NCBI GenBank assembly: GCA_913041775.1
Contig: CAJWJW010000016.1
Coordinates: 1 to 13,231, forward strand
Reading direction: 5' to 3'
Length of the DNA: 13,231 nt
Source of the DNA: an uncultured Flavobacteriales bacterium
GTDB taxonomy: Bacteria > Bacteroidota > Bacteroidia > Flavobacteriales > UBA7430
In this document: one piece after another, positions 1-6,771 of the stretch
Layout of the letters: each line of letters starts with the position of its first letter
How positions within the stretch are numbered: position 1 is the stretch's first letter
Translations under genes and position numbers: made by a program
The notes under the pieces: generated by a model
Seen by the model: the letters and a program-made list of their open reading frames with translations, nothing else
Told to the model about the DNA's origin: nothing
Database searches by the model: none

Positions 1-437
1 TTTGAACCAGTAGCAATAATTGTTTTTGAAGCTTCAATTTGAATAGTACCATCTTCTTTAGCAATATTAATGTGTGTAGCATCGGCAAAAGAAGCCCATC
101 CTACAATCACATCAATCTTATTTTTCTTCATTAAGAAGTCAATACCACCACAAGTTTGCTCGATTACCTCATTTTTACGTTTCATTAATTGAGAAACGTT
201 AATTTTTGGTACGTCGATTTCAATACCGTGATCGGCAAAATTATGCTTAGCATTGTGAAAGTGCTCCGAAGAATTTAATAAAGCCTTCGAAGGTATACAG
301 CCTACGTTTAAGCAAGTACCTCCTAAAGTACTGTATTTTTCAATAATTGCAGTTTTTAAACCTAACTGTGCGCAACGGATTGCAGCTACATATCCGCCAG
401 GGCCTGAACCAATTACGGCTACATCATATTTTTCCAT
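1..437 (-). CDS. lpdA: Dihydrolipoyl dehydrogenase (E3), N-terminal part, truncated by window edge
   Basis: FAD- and NAD-dependent disulfide oxidoreductase that reoxidises the lipoyl groups of 2-oxo-acid dehydrogenase complexes (pyruvate, 2-oxoglutarate, branched chain) and of the glycine cleavage system in the cytoplasm. I translated 145 codons by hand. The protein begins MEKYDVAVIGSGPGG, so the FAD-binding GxGxxG glycines are at about residues 10-15. The redox-active disulfide motif GGTCLNVGCIPSK follows at about 39-51, with Cys42 and Cys47. The fragment ends at ATGS, a conserved strand of the FAD domain. The remaining roughly 320 residues (NAD domain, dimer interface, catalytic His-Glu pair) lie beyond position 1. 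The start ATG (435-437) is about 35 nt downstream of a good Bacteroidota -7 box. No subunit of a 2-oxo-acid dehydrogenase is visible in the window. Family assignment is firm; which complex it serves cannot be told. Confidence 0.95.
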   Translation of the reverse strand, partial: MEKYDVAVIGSGPGGYVAAIRCAQLGLKTAIIEKYSTLGGTCLNVGCIPSKALLNSSEHFHNAKHNFADHGIEIDVPKINVSQLMKRKNEVIEQTCGGIDFLMKKNKIDVIVGWASFADATHINIAKEDGTIQIEASKTIIATGS

Positions 438-472
438 GATCGCTATTTAATGTGTATTAATAAATTGCAGTG

Positions 473-480
473 CAAAAATA
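473..480 (-). promoter_or_regulatory. Bacteroidota -7 promoter box for lpdA
   Basis: Read on the minus strand, the octamer is TATTTTTG, an exact match to the Bacteroidota consensus TAnnTTTG. It lies 35 nt before the lpdA start codon, implying a short leader of roughly 30 nt. The matching -33 element (TTG) is not clean: at the expected spacing there is only CTG. The call therefore rests on the -7 box and its position. Confidence 0.5.
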
Positions 481-578
481 CAATTGTTAATTTTAAATTC
501 AGAGTTTATGGATTTAAAATTGAAGGTTTAAAAGTATAATATACTAGTCCACAAAATTACAGGATATTGTAATAATGA

Positions 579-839
579 TTAATTTTTCAGATTCTTACAA
601 AGAGAAAAAGGTCTTAAAATAGTCTTTGTGTCAAAAGTTCGTTTAAATACAGGATTAAAAGAGTTTTGAGTTTTGACTTGTAAGTTTTGACTAGGAACAA
701 TGACGCCTGACTCTATTTCACTTTTTTTATTTACAACCTCTTTTCTTTTAGTGAAAGAAACGTATAAAATGAGCGTAAATAAAATACTGTTTGAGCTTGC
801 CGACAGAAGGAAGGTTAGCGTGTTCATTTTGGCAGCCAT
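579..839 (-). CDS. Doubtful small single-span membrane protein
   Basis: An 86-codon ORF in the lpdA-gpmI gap; I do not recognise a family. The translation has an N-terminal hydrophobic stretch at about residues 5-28, then a basic patch (TKRKEVVNKK, about 30-39), then a polar, lysine-rich tail without motifs. If real it would be a small inner-membrane protein with a basic cytoplasmic tail. The start is ambiguous between ATG 839 and an ATG four codons downstream (827); both have A/T-rich upstream sequence and no Shine-Dalgarno. For the call: it fills an otherwise unexplained 640-nt gap and has a sensible membrane-protein layout. Against it: AT-rich DNA often yields hydrophobic ORFs by chance, and there is no partner gene, clear promoter or terminator. 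It may also be a decayed gene. Confidence 0.4.
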   Translation of the reverse strand: MAAKMNTLTFLLSASSNSILFTLILYVSFTKRKEVVNKKSEIESGVIVPSQNLQVKTQNSFNPVFKRTFDTKTILRPFSLCKNLKN

Positions 840-1076
840 TTTAAAGTTTCTGTAGCGTTAAGAAAGAAATGATTCATGATTTTTGTTTCTTTTCATCAAG
901 GAAAAGAAAACAACAAATATTTTTTGTCCTGCATCGTATCTAATAAGCATATACTGTAGATTCTAAAAAGACTATAAGTAATATTAAATAAAAGAATAAA
1001 ATTTGAACTATTTGTAGAAAACTCAATAGCGATGACAATGGTAATAAACGTAAATTGCAAAAATTAATTTCAAGAG
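840..1076. other. Leader region upstream of gpmI, no gene seen
   Basis: AT-rich spacer between the doubtful small ORF and gpmI. No RNA gene or strong hairpin is visible. Sequences resembling the -7 box occur near 1000-1015 (for example TAAAATTTG, one base too long for TAnnTTTG), but none is an exact match, so I do not place the gpmI promoter. An ORF running from 1194 back into this region on the minus strand overlaps the start of gpmI antisense and is not considered real. Confidence 0.4.
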
Positions 1077-2594
1077 ATGAAAAAAGTAGCCTTATTAATT
1101 CTTGATGGTTGGGGACATGGAAATGCGAGCCAATCGAATGCAATGAAAAATGCAAAAACTCCTTTTGTTGATTCTTTGTATAAAAACTACCCAAACTCAG
1201 AATTACTTACCGATGGTGAGCATGTAGGCTTACCTGCTGGACAAATGGGGAATTCTGAAGTAGGACATCTAAATATTGGTGCTGGTAGAGTAGTTTACCA
1301 AGATTTAGTAAAAATAAACAAGGCGGTTCAAGAGAATACTTTTAAGGACAATATAGAGCTCCAAAAAGCTTTTAAGTATGCCAAGGAACAAAATAAAGCC
1401 GTTCATTTTATGGGATTGGTTTCCGACGGAGGTATTCATTCTCACGAAGATCATTTACATCACTTATGTGAATTGGCTGATTCTGCAGGTTTAAAAGACG
1501 TATACATTCATGCTTTTACAGATGGTAGAGATACAGATCCAAAGAGTGGAAAAGGATTTATTGAAAGCCTCGAAGCTAAAACAGCACATCTTTCTGCTAA
1601 ATTAGTAAGTATAATAGGTCGCTATTACGCGATGGATAGAGATAAACGTTGGGAGAGAGTTCAATTAGCATACGACTTACTAGTGAATGCTAAAGGAACT
1701 AAAAGTACAAGTATAAGTGAGACAATTGGTGAATCTTATAAGAATGGAATCACTGATGAATTTATAAAGCCAATTTATAAGGTTGACGCAAATGGAAATC
1801 CGATAGCTTCTATTAAAGAAGACGATGTAGTTATTTGTTTTAATTTTAGAACAGATCGCTGTAGAGAAATTACAAGTGTATTAACGCAAGTTAATATGCC
1901 AGAATTTAAGATGCACAAGCTGAAATTAAATTATATAACGATGACGCTGTACGATCAATCGTTTAAAGGAATTCCAGTATTATTTTTTAAAGACAATTTA
2001 CAGAACACTTTAGGTGAGGTACTGTCTGCAAATGGGAAAACTCAAATACGTATAGCAGAAACGGAGAAATACCCACACGTATCCTTTTTCTTTTCGGGTG
2101 GTAGAGAAGAACCGTTTACTGGAGAAAAGAGAATTATGATTCCCTCAGCAAAAGTGGCTACTTACGATTTACAACCAGCCATGAGCGCACAAAATATATG
2201 TGATGCAATAATTACTGAAATTGAAAACGATCCAACAGACTTTATTTGTTTAAATTTTGCTAATCCAGATATGGTAGGACATACTGGTGTATACAGTGCT
2301 GTGATAGAAGCTTTAGAAACTGTAGACACTTGCACTCGAAAAGTTGTAGAAGCTGGCTTAAAGCAAGACTATGGCTTTATAATAATTGCAGATCACGGAA
2401 ATGCTGACTTTATGATAAATGAAGATGGTACACCAAATACAGCCCACACAACCAATCCGGTTCCTTGTTTTTTAGTAAATACAGACTTTACAGAAATTAA
2501 GAATGGTAAGCTAGCGGATGTGGCACCTACCATATTAAAGCTTTTGGATGTTAGCATTCCTAGAGAAATGGATGGGAATGTTTTGATTGGGTAA
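1077..2594 (+). CDS. gpmI: 2,3-bisphosphoglycerate-independent phosphoglycerate mutase
   Basis: Cytoplasmic, metal-dependent (usually Mn) enzyme that interconverts 3- and 2-phosphoglycerate in glycolysis and gluconeogenesis through a phosphoserine intermediate. At 505 residues it has the usual iPGM length. Metal-binding and catalytic positions of the alkaline-phosphatase-like fold are all present. They are Asp10 in LILDGWG, the nucleophile Ser60 in GQMGNSEVGHLNIGAGR, His121 in SDGGIHSH, Asp150-Arg151 in FTDGRDTDP, Arg182, the FRTDR motif (Arg258, Arg261) and Lys331. They continue with Asp398 and His402 in NPDMVGHTG, Asp439-His440 in ADHGNADFM, and His457 in AHTTNPVP. The segment from about 77 to 300 is the inserted transferase domain; both ends form the phosphatase domain. 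The start ATG gives MKKVALLILDGWG, the expected N-terminus. The gene is monocistronic: lpdA is divergent and the downstream gene convergent, with a terminator after the stop. Confidence 0.98.
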   Translation: MKKVALLILDGWGHGNASQSNAMKNAKTPFVDSLYKNYPNSELLTDGEHVGLPAGQMGNSEVGHLNIGAGRVVYQDLVKINKAVQENTFKDNIELQKAFKYAKEQNKAVHFMGLVSDGGIHSHEDHLHHLCELADSAGLKDVYIHAFTDGRDTDPKSGKGFIESLEAKTAHLSAKLVSIIGRYYAMDRDKRWERVQLAYDLLVNAKGTKSTSISETIGESYKNGITDEFIKPIYKVDANGNPIASIKEDDVVICFNFRTDRCREITSVLTQVNMPEFKMHKLKLNYITMTLYDQSFKGIPVLFFKDNLQNTLGEVLSANGKTQIRIAETEKYPHVSFFFSGGREEPFTGEKRIMIPSAKVATYDLQPAMSAQNICDAIITEIENDPTDFICLNFANPDMVGHTGVYSAVIEALETVDTCTRKVVEAGLKQDYGFIIIADHGNADFMINEDGTPNTAHTTNPVPCFLVNTDFTEIKNGKLADVAPTILKLLDVSIPREMDGNVLIG

Positions 2595-2630
2595 TCATAA
2601 ATAATTATTTTTTAGAAAAATTTTAGCATA

Positions 2631-2660
2631 AAAAAAAGCATCCCGAGGGATGCTTTTTTT
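2631..2660. terminator. Bidirectional rho-independent terminator between gpmI and the 349-residue secreted protein gene
   Basis: Perfect hairpin: seven A, then GCATCC, a CGAG loop, GGATGC, then seven T. The A-run and T-run make it work on both strands. It lies 36 nt after the gpmI stop and 18 nt after the stop of the convergent minus-strand gene, so it insulates the two transcription units. Confidence 0.93.
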
Positions 2661-2678
2661 ATTTGTGTTAAGCTTTTA

Positions 2679-3728
2679 TTATTGTTGGAAATTAACAGTA
2701 GTTGGACTACCGATAACATACATCATGTAAGCTTGACCTGGATTAAAAGTATTGATTTGTGCGAAAGCATCAGACCAAAACTGACCAGATACATTTTTAA
2801 TTACTTGGAAAGTATTTGCAGTACCTGCGCTGTTTCCTAATGCAGCATCCATAGCCGAAACTATATTGTCTTCTGCATCAACATCACCAGTAAAGGCTAC
2901 CATATTCCAACCAGTACTTAATGCATACTCAATACCTGAGATATACCCTGAAGTTTGTTGGAAGTTAACAGTAGTTGTAGCACCGTTCACATACATCATA
3001 TACCCTTGACCTTGGTTAAAAGTATTGATTTGTGCGAAAGCATCTGACCAAAACTGACCAGATACATTTTTAATTACTTGGAAAGTATTTGCTGTACCAG
3101 CAGCATTTCCTAAAGCAGCATCCATTTGATCAACAATACCGTTATTATCAGCAGTACCTGTATAACCTACCATGTTCCAACCAGCAGACAATTGGTATTC
3201 AATTGCAGTACCATAAGTACAAGAACCATCGTCTGCAGTTGCACTAGTAGCGTAATTGTTTGCAGTAGGATCCACACAACCTAAAACATCCTCAGAGACA
3301 GAACAATTGACCTCAGTTACTACTGCTGGAGTAGCTTGTACAACCATACCATTAGTAGTATAAGATACTATAGAAGGTAATACTACATCAAATAAACTAC
3401 TACCATCTACCATTTGGAAAGTAATAACTTCACTTGCTAGAGCACCATCTACAACATCAGTAGTAGAAGCATCATCTCCCCATACAGCAATAGTTGTTTG
3501 GAAACTACTTCCAACATTAGTAGATCCTACAATAGAACCATCTACTGTTAATGCAACTAAATAAGCATCTGCAGAACTAGCCTCTAAGGAAGAAATAACA
3601 TTTGGAAGTAACATAACAGTCATGTTAGCACCAGTATTTAACACATCCGAAGATGGTAATTCACAATCTTGTGCAGAAACACTAAATCCAGCTAATGCAA
3701 AAGAGATTAAAGTAAGTATTTTTTTCAT
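2679..3728 (-). CDS. Exported modular protein with two tandem C-terminal 'GWN...GQGY' domains
   Basis: A 349-residue exported protein; no enzymatic function can be assigned. Residues 1-20 are a clear signal peptide (MKK, hydrophobic core, cut near SAQ). Residues about 33-135 form a beta-rich domain starting GANMTVMLLP and containing IAVWGDD, the same type as the N-terminal domain of the upstream 962-residue protein. Residues 150-170 hold one cysteine motif (GCVDPTANNYA...DDGSC), probably one disulfide with acidic, possibly calcium-binding residues. Residues 177-259 and 266-349 are two copies of an 83/84-residue domain beginning LSAGWNMVGYTG and ending GQGYMMYV, joined by a short TSGYISG linker. 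The copies share an identical run of 29 residues. No T9SS-type tail is present; the protein stops right after the second domain at VNFQQ. It lies downstream of the 962-residue gene on the same strand with a terminator between. It is probably periplasmic or surface-associated; a structural or binding role is inference. Confidence 0.88.
   Translation of the reverse strand: MKKILTLISFALAGFSVSAQDCELPSSDVLNTGANMTVMLLPNVISSLEASSADAYLVALTVDGSIVGSTNVGSSFQTTIAVWGDDASTTDVVDGALASEVITFQMVDGSSLFDVVLPSIVSYTTNGMVVQATPAVVTEVNCSVSEDVLGCVDPTANNYATSATADDGSCTYGTAIEYQLSAGWNMVGYTGTADNNGIVDQMDAALGNAAGTANTFQVIKNVSGQFWSDAFAQINTFNQGQGYMMYVNGATTTVNFQQTSGYISGIEYALSTGWNMVAFTGDVDAEDNIVSAMDAALGNSAGTANTFQVIKNVSGQFWSDAFAQINTFNPGQAYMMYVIGSPTTVNFQQ
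2682..2933 (-). repeat. Second copy of tandem GWN domain (84 codons)
   Basis: Encodes residues 266-349 of the 349-residue protein. It matches the copy at 2955-3203 over its whole length. The best block, 2743-2819, matches 3016-3092 with one mismatch in 77 nt, including synonymous positions, which points to a recent duplication or to gene conversion. Confidence 0.9.
2955..3203 (-). repeat. First copy of tandem GWN domain (83 codons)
   Basis: Encodes residues 177-259 of the 349-residue protein. It is offset 273 nt from the second copy. It diverges from it mainly in the segment after the GWNMV strand (GTADNNGIVDQ against GDVDAEDNIVSA) and near GQGY/GQAY. Confidence 0.9.
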
Positions 3729-3755
3729 TTTGAGTGAATTAAGTTTGTAAATAAG

Positions 3756-3789
3756 AAAAAAAAGCCCCCTCTGATAGAGAGGGCTTTTT
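3756..3789 (-). terminator. Rho-independent terminator after the 962-residue secreted protein gene
   Basis: Hairpin with stem CCCTCT/AGAGGG and loop GATAG. The stem continues, past a two-C bulge, into a G-C pair and A/T pairs. On the minus strand it is followed by eight U. It lies 15 nt after the stop of the 962-residue gene and only about 28 nt before the start of the 349-residue gene. It therefore either ends transcription completely or lets a fraction read through into the second gene. Confidence 0.85.
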
Positions 3790-3803
3790 AATAGTTTTAA
3801 AGA

Positions 3804-6692
3804 TTACTCTACCATTTTCTTTTCTACAGTTCCATCATTGTACATGTACAATAATACTTCACCATTGAATTGATTTGAAGGATTAACTTCTTGACCTAAC
3901 ATATTCACAACTCTTACAAGTGTACGAATATCGTTTGGATGGTTTTGAACATCCATTTCTATTGCCCAAGCTGGAACAGTAGGAATAAGAGTTCTATAAG
4001 CATCTGCATTGATAGAATGATCGAAGATAAAGTCAGATTTACCATTAGAAGAATCTTTAACTCTTACTTGGTAACCTTGACCTGGCTCTAACATAATGAT
4101 ACCGTCAAAGTTAAATTCTGGCCAGTAGAATAAACCTTCGTTATTCTTAACAATGTTAATATTTTCAGCAATAGCAGTTTCAGAACCGAATTGGTTTTCG
4201 AACTGAGCTACAACTGGAGACTCATGGTGTAAATAGTAAGCTATTGTATTCCATTGAGTATGTAAGTCGATAACTAAAGCTTCTCTATGGTAATCAAGAG
4301 TATCGTTAGTTACTTGTAATAATGAATCAGAAGTAGTAAGTGTCGCTAGAGTATAAGCAGTCCACATAGCTTCGTTTGCATCATATGCAGCTTGCATAGC
4401 AAATACAGTCGCATCGTAACGAGCCTGCATATCTGTAATTGTATCAGATAACTCTTGAGCATCTCTTGCTTCATCAGCAGCAAATTCAACTGCGGCAGAA
4501 TCTAAAGTAAATGCGATAGAGTCGTGCAATAAAGTATTGTTTGCATCATAACGATCTTGCATATCTGTAATTGTATCAGATAGCTCTTGAGCATCTCTTA
4601 CTTCATCAGCAGCAAATTCAACTGCTGCAGAATCTAAAGTAAATGCAATAGAGTCGTGTAATAAAGTATTGTTTGCATCGTAACGAGCTTGCATATCATG
4701 AACTGTATCAGATAACTCTTGAGCATCATCAATCTCGTCAGTATCAATCCATTCCATAACAGTCGCTAAGTTGTCTATAACGTGTCCAGCTGGATTTAAA
4801 GCACCAGCATCAAATAAGATATTAGCGTTTCCGAAGTCAGAACCAACAATACCGTCATTTTCGTTATTAGGGTCAACAGCACCAAAGTTATAGTCGATAT
4901 CTAAAACAATACCATCAGCATCAACATTATACTCAGTCATTCCGTTTAATGTCCAATCACAAATAGTCTTGTCATTTTGAGTAGCTTGTGCATCATAGTT
5001 GTTTGCCATAGCATCCGTACAACCTTCAACTTGAGTTTGACACATTGACTGGTCGTGAATATTAGCAGCTTGATCTATAGAAGAAGTAGAACCGCTTAAT
5101 AAATCAACACCTAAGTTCTCAACAAATGCATCACCAAAGTTAAGAGCATTGTCATGAGTAGGGTTAGCATCAGCACCTGCAAAGTTAACAGCAGATTCGT
5201 CCATACAACCTACAGAGTAAGCATCAGCACAAGAACCATCATCTTCAGTTGCTAAAGGCTTAAAGTTTGAGACAGTAGCGTCCATACAACCATTGTAATA
5301 AGGAGCACCAATAGTAACAGAACTTACAATAACAAATTCTCCGTCTTCGTAAGAACCATCAAAACCTGCAGTAGCATATGTTAAAGATGCATTGTAGATA
5401 GTTCCATCAGCAGCTTCTACTAACCAAACTAAATCTTCAAACTCTTGAAAACCGTTGTCTTGGTTATTATCAGATCCAAATACTGGCATACCAACTTGAG
5501 CACCAGTCCATCTTACTCCACCTGCAGACTGAATACCTGAAACTTCAGAGAATCCAACCCATTCATTTTCTAAACGAGCAGTTTCGTATACAGCAAAAAT
5601 AACATCACCATCTTGCATATCAGTACCATCCCAAACACCTAAGTTTTCAACTGGGAATAATACAGACATGTTGTTTGAAGTAATGTTAGAAGGTGATCCT
5701 TCTGATCCTCCACTAGGACCCCATGGGTTAATTTTAGAGTATTCACATGAGTCATCATCTGGGGTATTTGCAGCAGCATCAAAGTTATCAGCAGCTGGGT
5801 TCATACAACCTACAACTACAGACTGACAAGAACCATCATCTTCTGTAGCAGAAGCATTGAAGTTAAATGCAGCACCATCAGTACAACCAGGAACTATTAA
5901 AGAAGAACAAGAACCATCATCACAAGTAGCACCTGCGTTAAATTCGTAATAAGAAGCATCAGTACAACCGATAAGACCAGTACAAGAAGCATCGTCTTCG
6001 TTAGCAGAAGCATCGAAGTTACATGCAGTAGCATCCATACAACCTAAAAACTGACAGTATCCGTCAACATTAGCGTTAGAATCGTAGTTGTCTGCAGAAG
6101 CATCAGTACATCCTGTAAATAAACAAGAACCGTTTTCTGTGTTTGCAGAAGCATCGAAGTTATCAGCAGCACCATCAGTACAACCTTCAGCAACTAATAC
6201 AGCACAAGAACCGTTATCTAAGTTTGCAGAAGCATCAAATTCTAAATAAGAAGCATCAGTACAACCAAATACAACAGCAGAACCGTCAACACTAAAGTCT
6301 AAAGAACCACTTACCATTTCGAATCCATTCGCCGTATAAGTAAGAGCAGGATTAACGTCTGTAATTACAATTACTTCACCATTCATTAAAATAGCAAAAG
6401 AAATTTCATCACCACCTGAAAGATAATCACAACCACAAAGGTTATCAGTACCTGTAGCAGCAACACCACCAGAACCATCTACGGCAATAGTAGATGCCGC
6501 AGATATAGGAGATCCATCTGACTTAAAAGCCATTAAGTCTCCTCCAGCAAAATCATTTAATGTTCCAGCAGGAAATACCACTGACATATTGTTGTCTGTA
6601 GTTGCAGGTACAAATGAGAAATCGTCAACTGATTGCGCTAGGGTAATACCCATAGCAAAAATTGACATAATAAATAATGAGATTTTTTTCAT
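3804..6692 (-). CDS. Large secreted modular protein with GC-D cysteine motifs, coiled-coil repeat and T9SS-like C-terminal tail
   Basis: A 962-residue exported protein of unknown function. Residues 1-20 are a signal peptide. Domain A (about 30-140) starts NNMSVVFPAGTL; a related domain B (about 338-462) starts NNMSVLFPVENL. Seven cysteine motifs of the form GC[TM]D-x6-9-[NF]-x-A-x-[AT]-x-(D/N)DGSC lie at 143-316 and three more at 468-578. One of these (495-551) is stretched by an insertion. Residues 656-777 hold a 44-residue acidic repeat (DAQELSDT...), two full copies and a partial third, predicted helical. A domain of the GWN/GQGY type spans about 805-890 (HTQWNTIAYY, IVKNNEGLFYWPE, PGQGYQVRV). 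The last ~40 residues (VRVVNMLGQEV ... LLYMYNDGTVEKKMVE) resemble a T9SS type A sorting domain, suggesting export across the outer membrane and surface attachment. It is acidic with few basic residues. A structural, adhesive or matrix role is plausible but inferred. Confidence 0.9.
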   Translation of the reverse strand: MKKISLFIMSIFAMGITLAQSVDDFSFVPATTDNNMSVVFPAGTLNDFAGGDLMAFKSDGSPISAASTIAVDGSGGVAATGTDNLCGCDYLSGGDEISFAILMNGEVIVITDVNPALTYTANGFEMVSGSLDFSVDGSAVVFGCTDASYLEFDASANLDNGSCAVLVAEGCTDGAADNFDASANTENGSCLFTGCTDASADNYDSNANVDGYCQFLGCMDATACNFDASANEDDASCTGLIGCTDASYYEFNAGATCDDGSCSSLIVPGCTDGAAFNFNASATEDDGSCQSVVVGCMNPAADNFDAAANTPDDDSCEYSKINPWGPSGGSEGSPSNITSNNMSVLFPVENLGVWDGTDMQDGDVIFAVYETARLENEWVGFSEVSGIQSAGGVRWTGAQVGMPVFGSDNNQDNGFQEFEDLVWLVEAADGTIYNASLTYATAGFDGSYEDGEFVIVSSVTIGAPYYNGCMDATVSNFKPLATEDDGSCADAYSVGCMDESAVNFAGADANPTHDNALNFGDAFVENLGVDLLSGSTSSIDQAANIHDQSMCQTQVEGCTDAMANNYDAQATQNDKTICDWTLNGMTEYNVDADGIVLDIDYNFGAVDPNNENDGIVGSDFGNANILFDAGALNPAGHVIDNLATVMEWIDTDEIDDAQELSDTVHDMQARYDANNTLLHDSIAFTLDSAAVEFAADEVRDAQELSDTITDMQDRYDANNTLLHDSIAFTLDSAAVEFAADEARDAQELSDTITDMQARYDATVFAMQAAYDANEAMWTAYTLATLTTSDSLLQVTNDTLDYHREALVIDLHTQWNTIAYYLHHESPVVAQFENQFGSETAIAENINIVKNNEGLFYWPEFNFDGIIMLEPGQGYQVRVKDSSNGKSDFIFDHSINADAYRTLIPTVPAWAIEMDVQNHPNDIRTLVRVVNMLGQEVNPSNQFNGEVLLYMYNDGTVEKKMVE
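4413..4727 (-). repeat. 132-nt (44-codon) tandem repeat within the large secreted protein
   Basis: Copies lie at 4596-4727 and 4464-4595, with a partial third at 4413-4463 (residues 656-699, 700-743 and 744-760). The first two differ at only a few residues (for example TVHDMQA against TITDMQD, and EVR against EAR), and the DNA is also nearly identical. Each unit is rich in Asp, Ala, Leu and Glu with no Pro or Gly, as expected for helix. Its period of 44 equals four 11-residue (hendecad) turns. Confidence 0.9.
4959..5291 (-). repeat. Second cluster of GC-D cysteine motifs (three motifs)
   Basis: Encodes residues 468-578 of the 962-residue protein: motifs starting at residues 468 (GCMDATVSNF), 495 (GCMDESAVNF) and 557 (GCTDAMANNYD). 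The middle one is interrupted before its closing cysteine (Cys551) by about 30 extra residues. Confidence 0.8.
5745..6266 (-). repeat. First array of GC-D cysteine motifs (seven motifs)
   Basis: Encodes residues 143-316 of the 962-residue protein. Motifs start at residues 143, 170, 194, 217, 242, 269 and 295, a spacing of 23-27 residues. Each opens with GC and closes with a Cys after an acidic D/N-D/N-G-S-like stretch, so each motif can form its own disulfide. Motif 217 and motif 242 each carry one extra cysteine (TACNFD and ATCDDG), which could pair with each other. Confidence 0.88.
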
Positions 6693-6695
6693 AAC

Positions 6696-6702
6696 GGGGG
6701 GG
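6696..6702 (-). promoter_or_regulatory. Seven-base G/C homopolymer just before the start of the large secreted protein
   Basis: On the coding strand this is CCCCCCC, three nucleotides (GTT) before the ATG, in a leader that is otherwise strongly A/T-rich. It lies where a ribosome would bind. Its length could vary by slippage, but seven bases is a short tract and no phase variation is shown. Confidence 0.4.
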
Positions 6703-6738
6703 TTTAGTTAATAAAATACAATTTTAGTCTTTGAATAA

Positions 6739-6771
6739 CAAACTTAATAAAAAAAACAGTCTAACACCAAA
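6739..6771 (-). promoter_or_regulatory. Bacteroidota-type promoter for the large secreted protein gene
   Basis: On the minus strand there is TTTG (6768-6771) at -33, a 21-nt spacer, and TAAGTTTG (6739-6746) at -7, an exact TAnnTTTG match. The predicted start of transcription lies about 40 nt before the ATG, so the leader would include the C7 tract. Confidence 0.7.

Noticed and set aside
940..1194. 84-codon minus-strand ORF, Leu/Ser/Phe-rich
   Set aside because: It overlaps the first 118 nt of gpmI in antisense, and its hydrophobic composition is what AT-rich non-coding or antisense DNA gives; there is no supporting start context.
4413..4727. 132-nt direct repeats as a CRISPR or mobile-element signature
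   Set aside because: They are in-frame repeats inside one continuous coding sequence with no spacers; the periodicity is explained by the protein repeat.
2679..6692. The two secreted proteins as phage tail fibres or a toxin system
   Set aside because: There are no phage structural, toxin or immunity neighbours; signal peptides and a T9SS-like tail indicate ordinary export, and both flanks are housekeeping genes.
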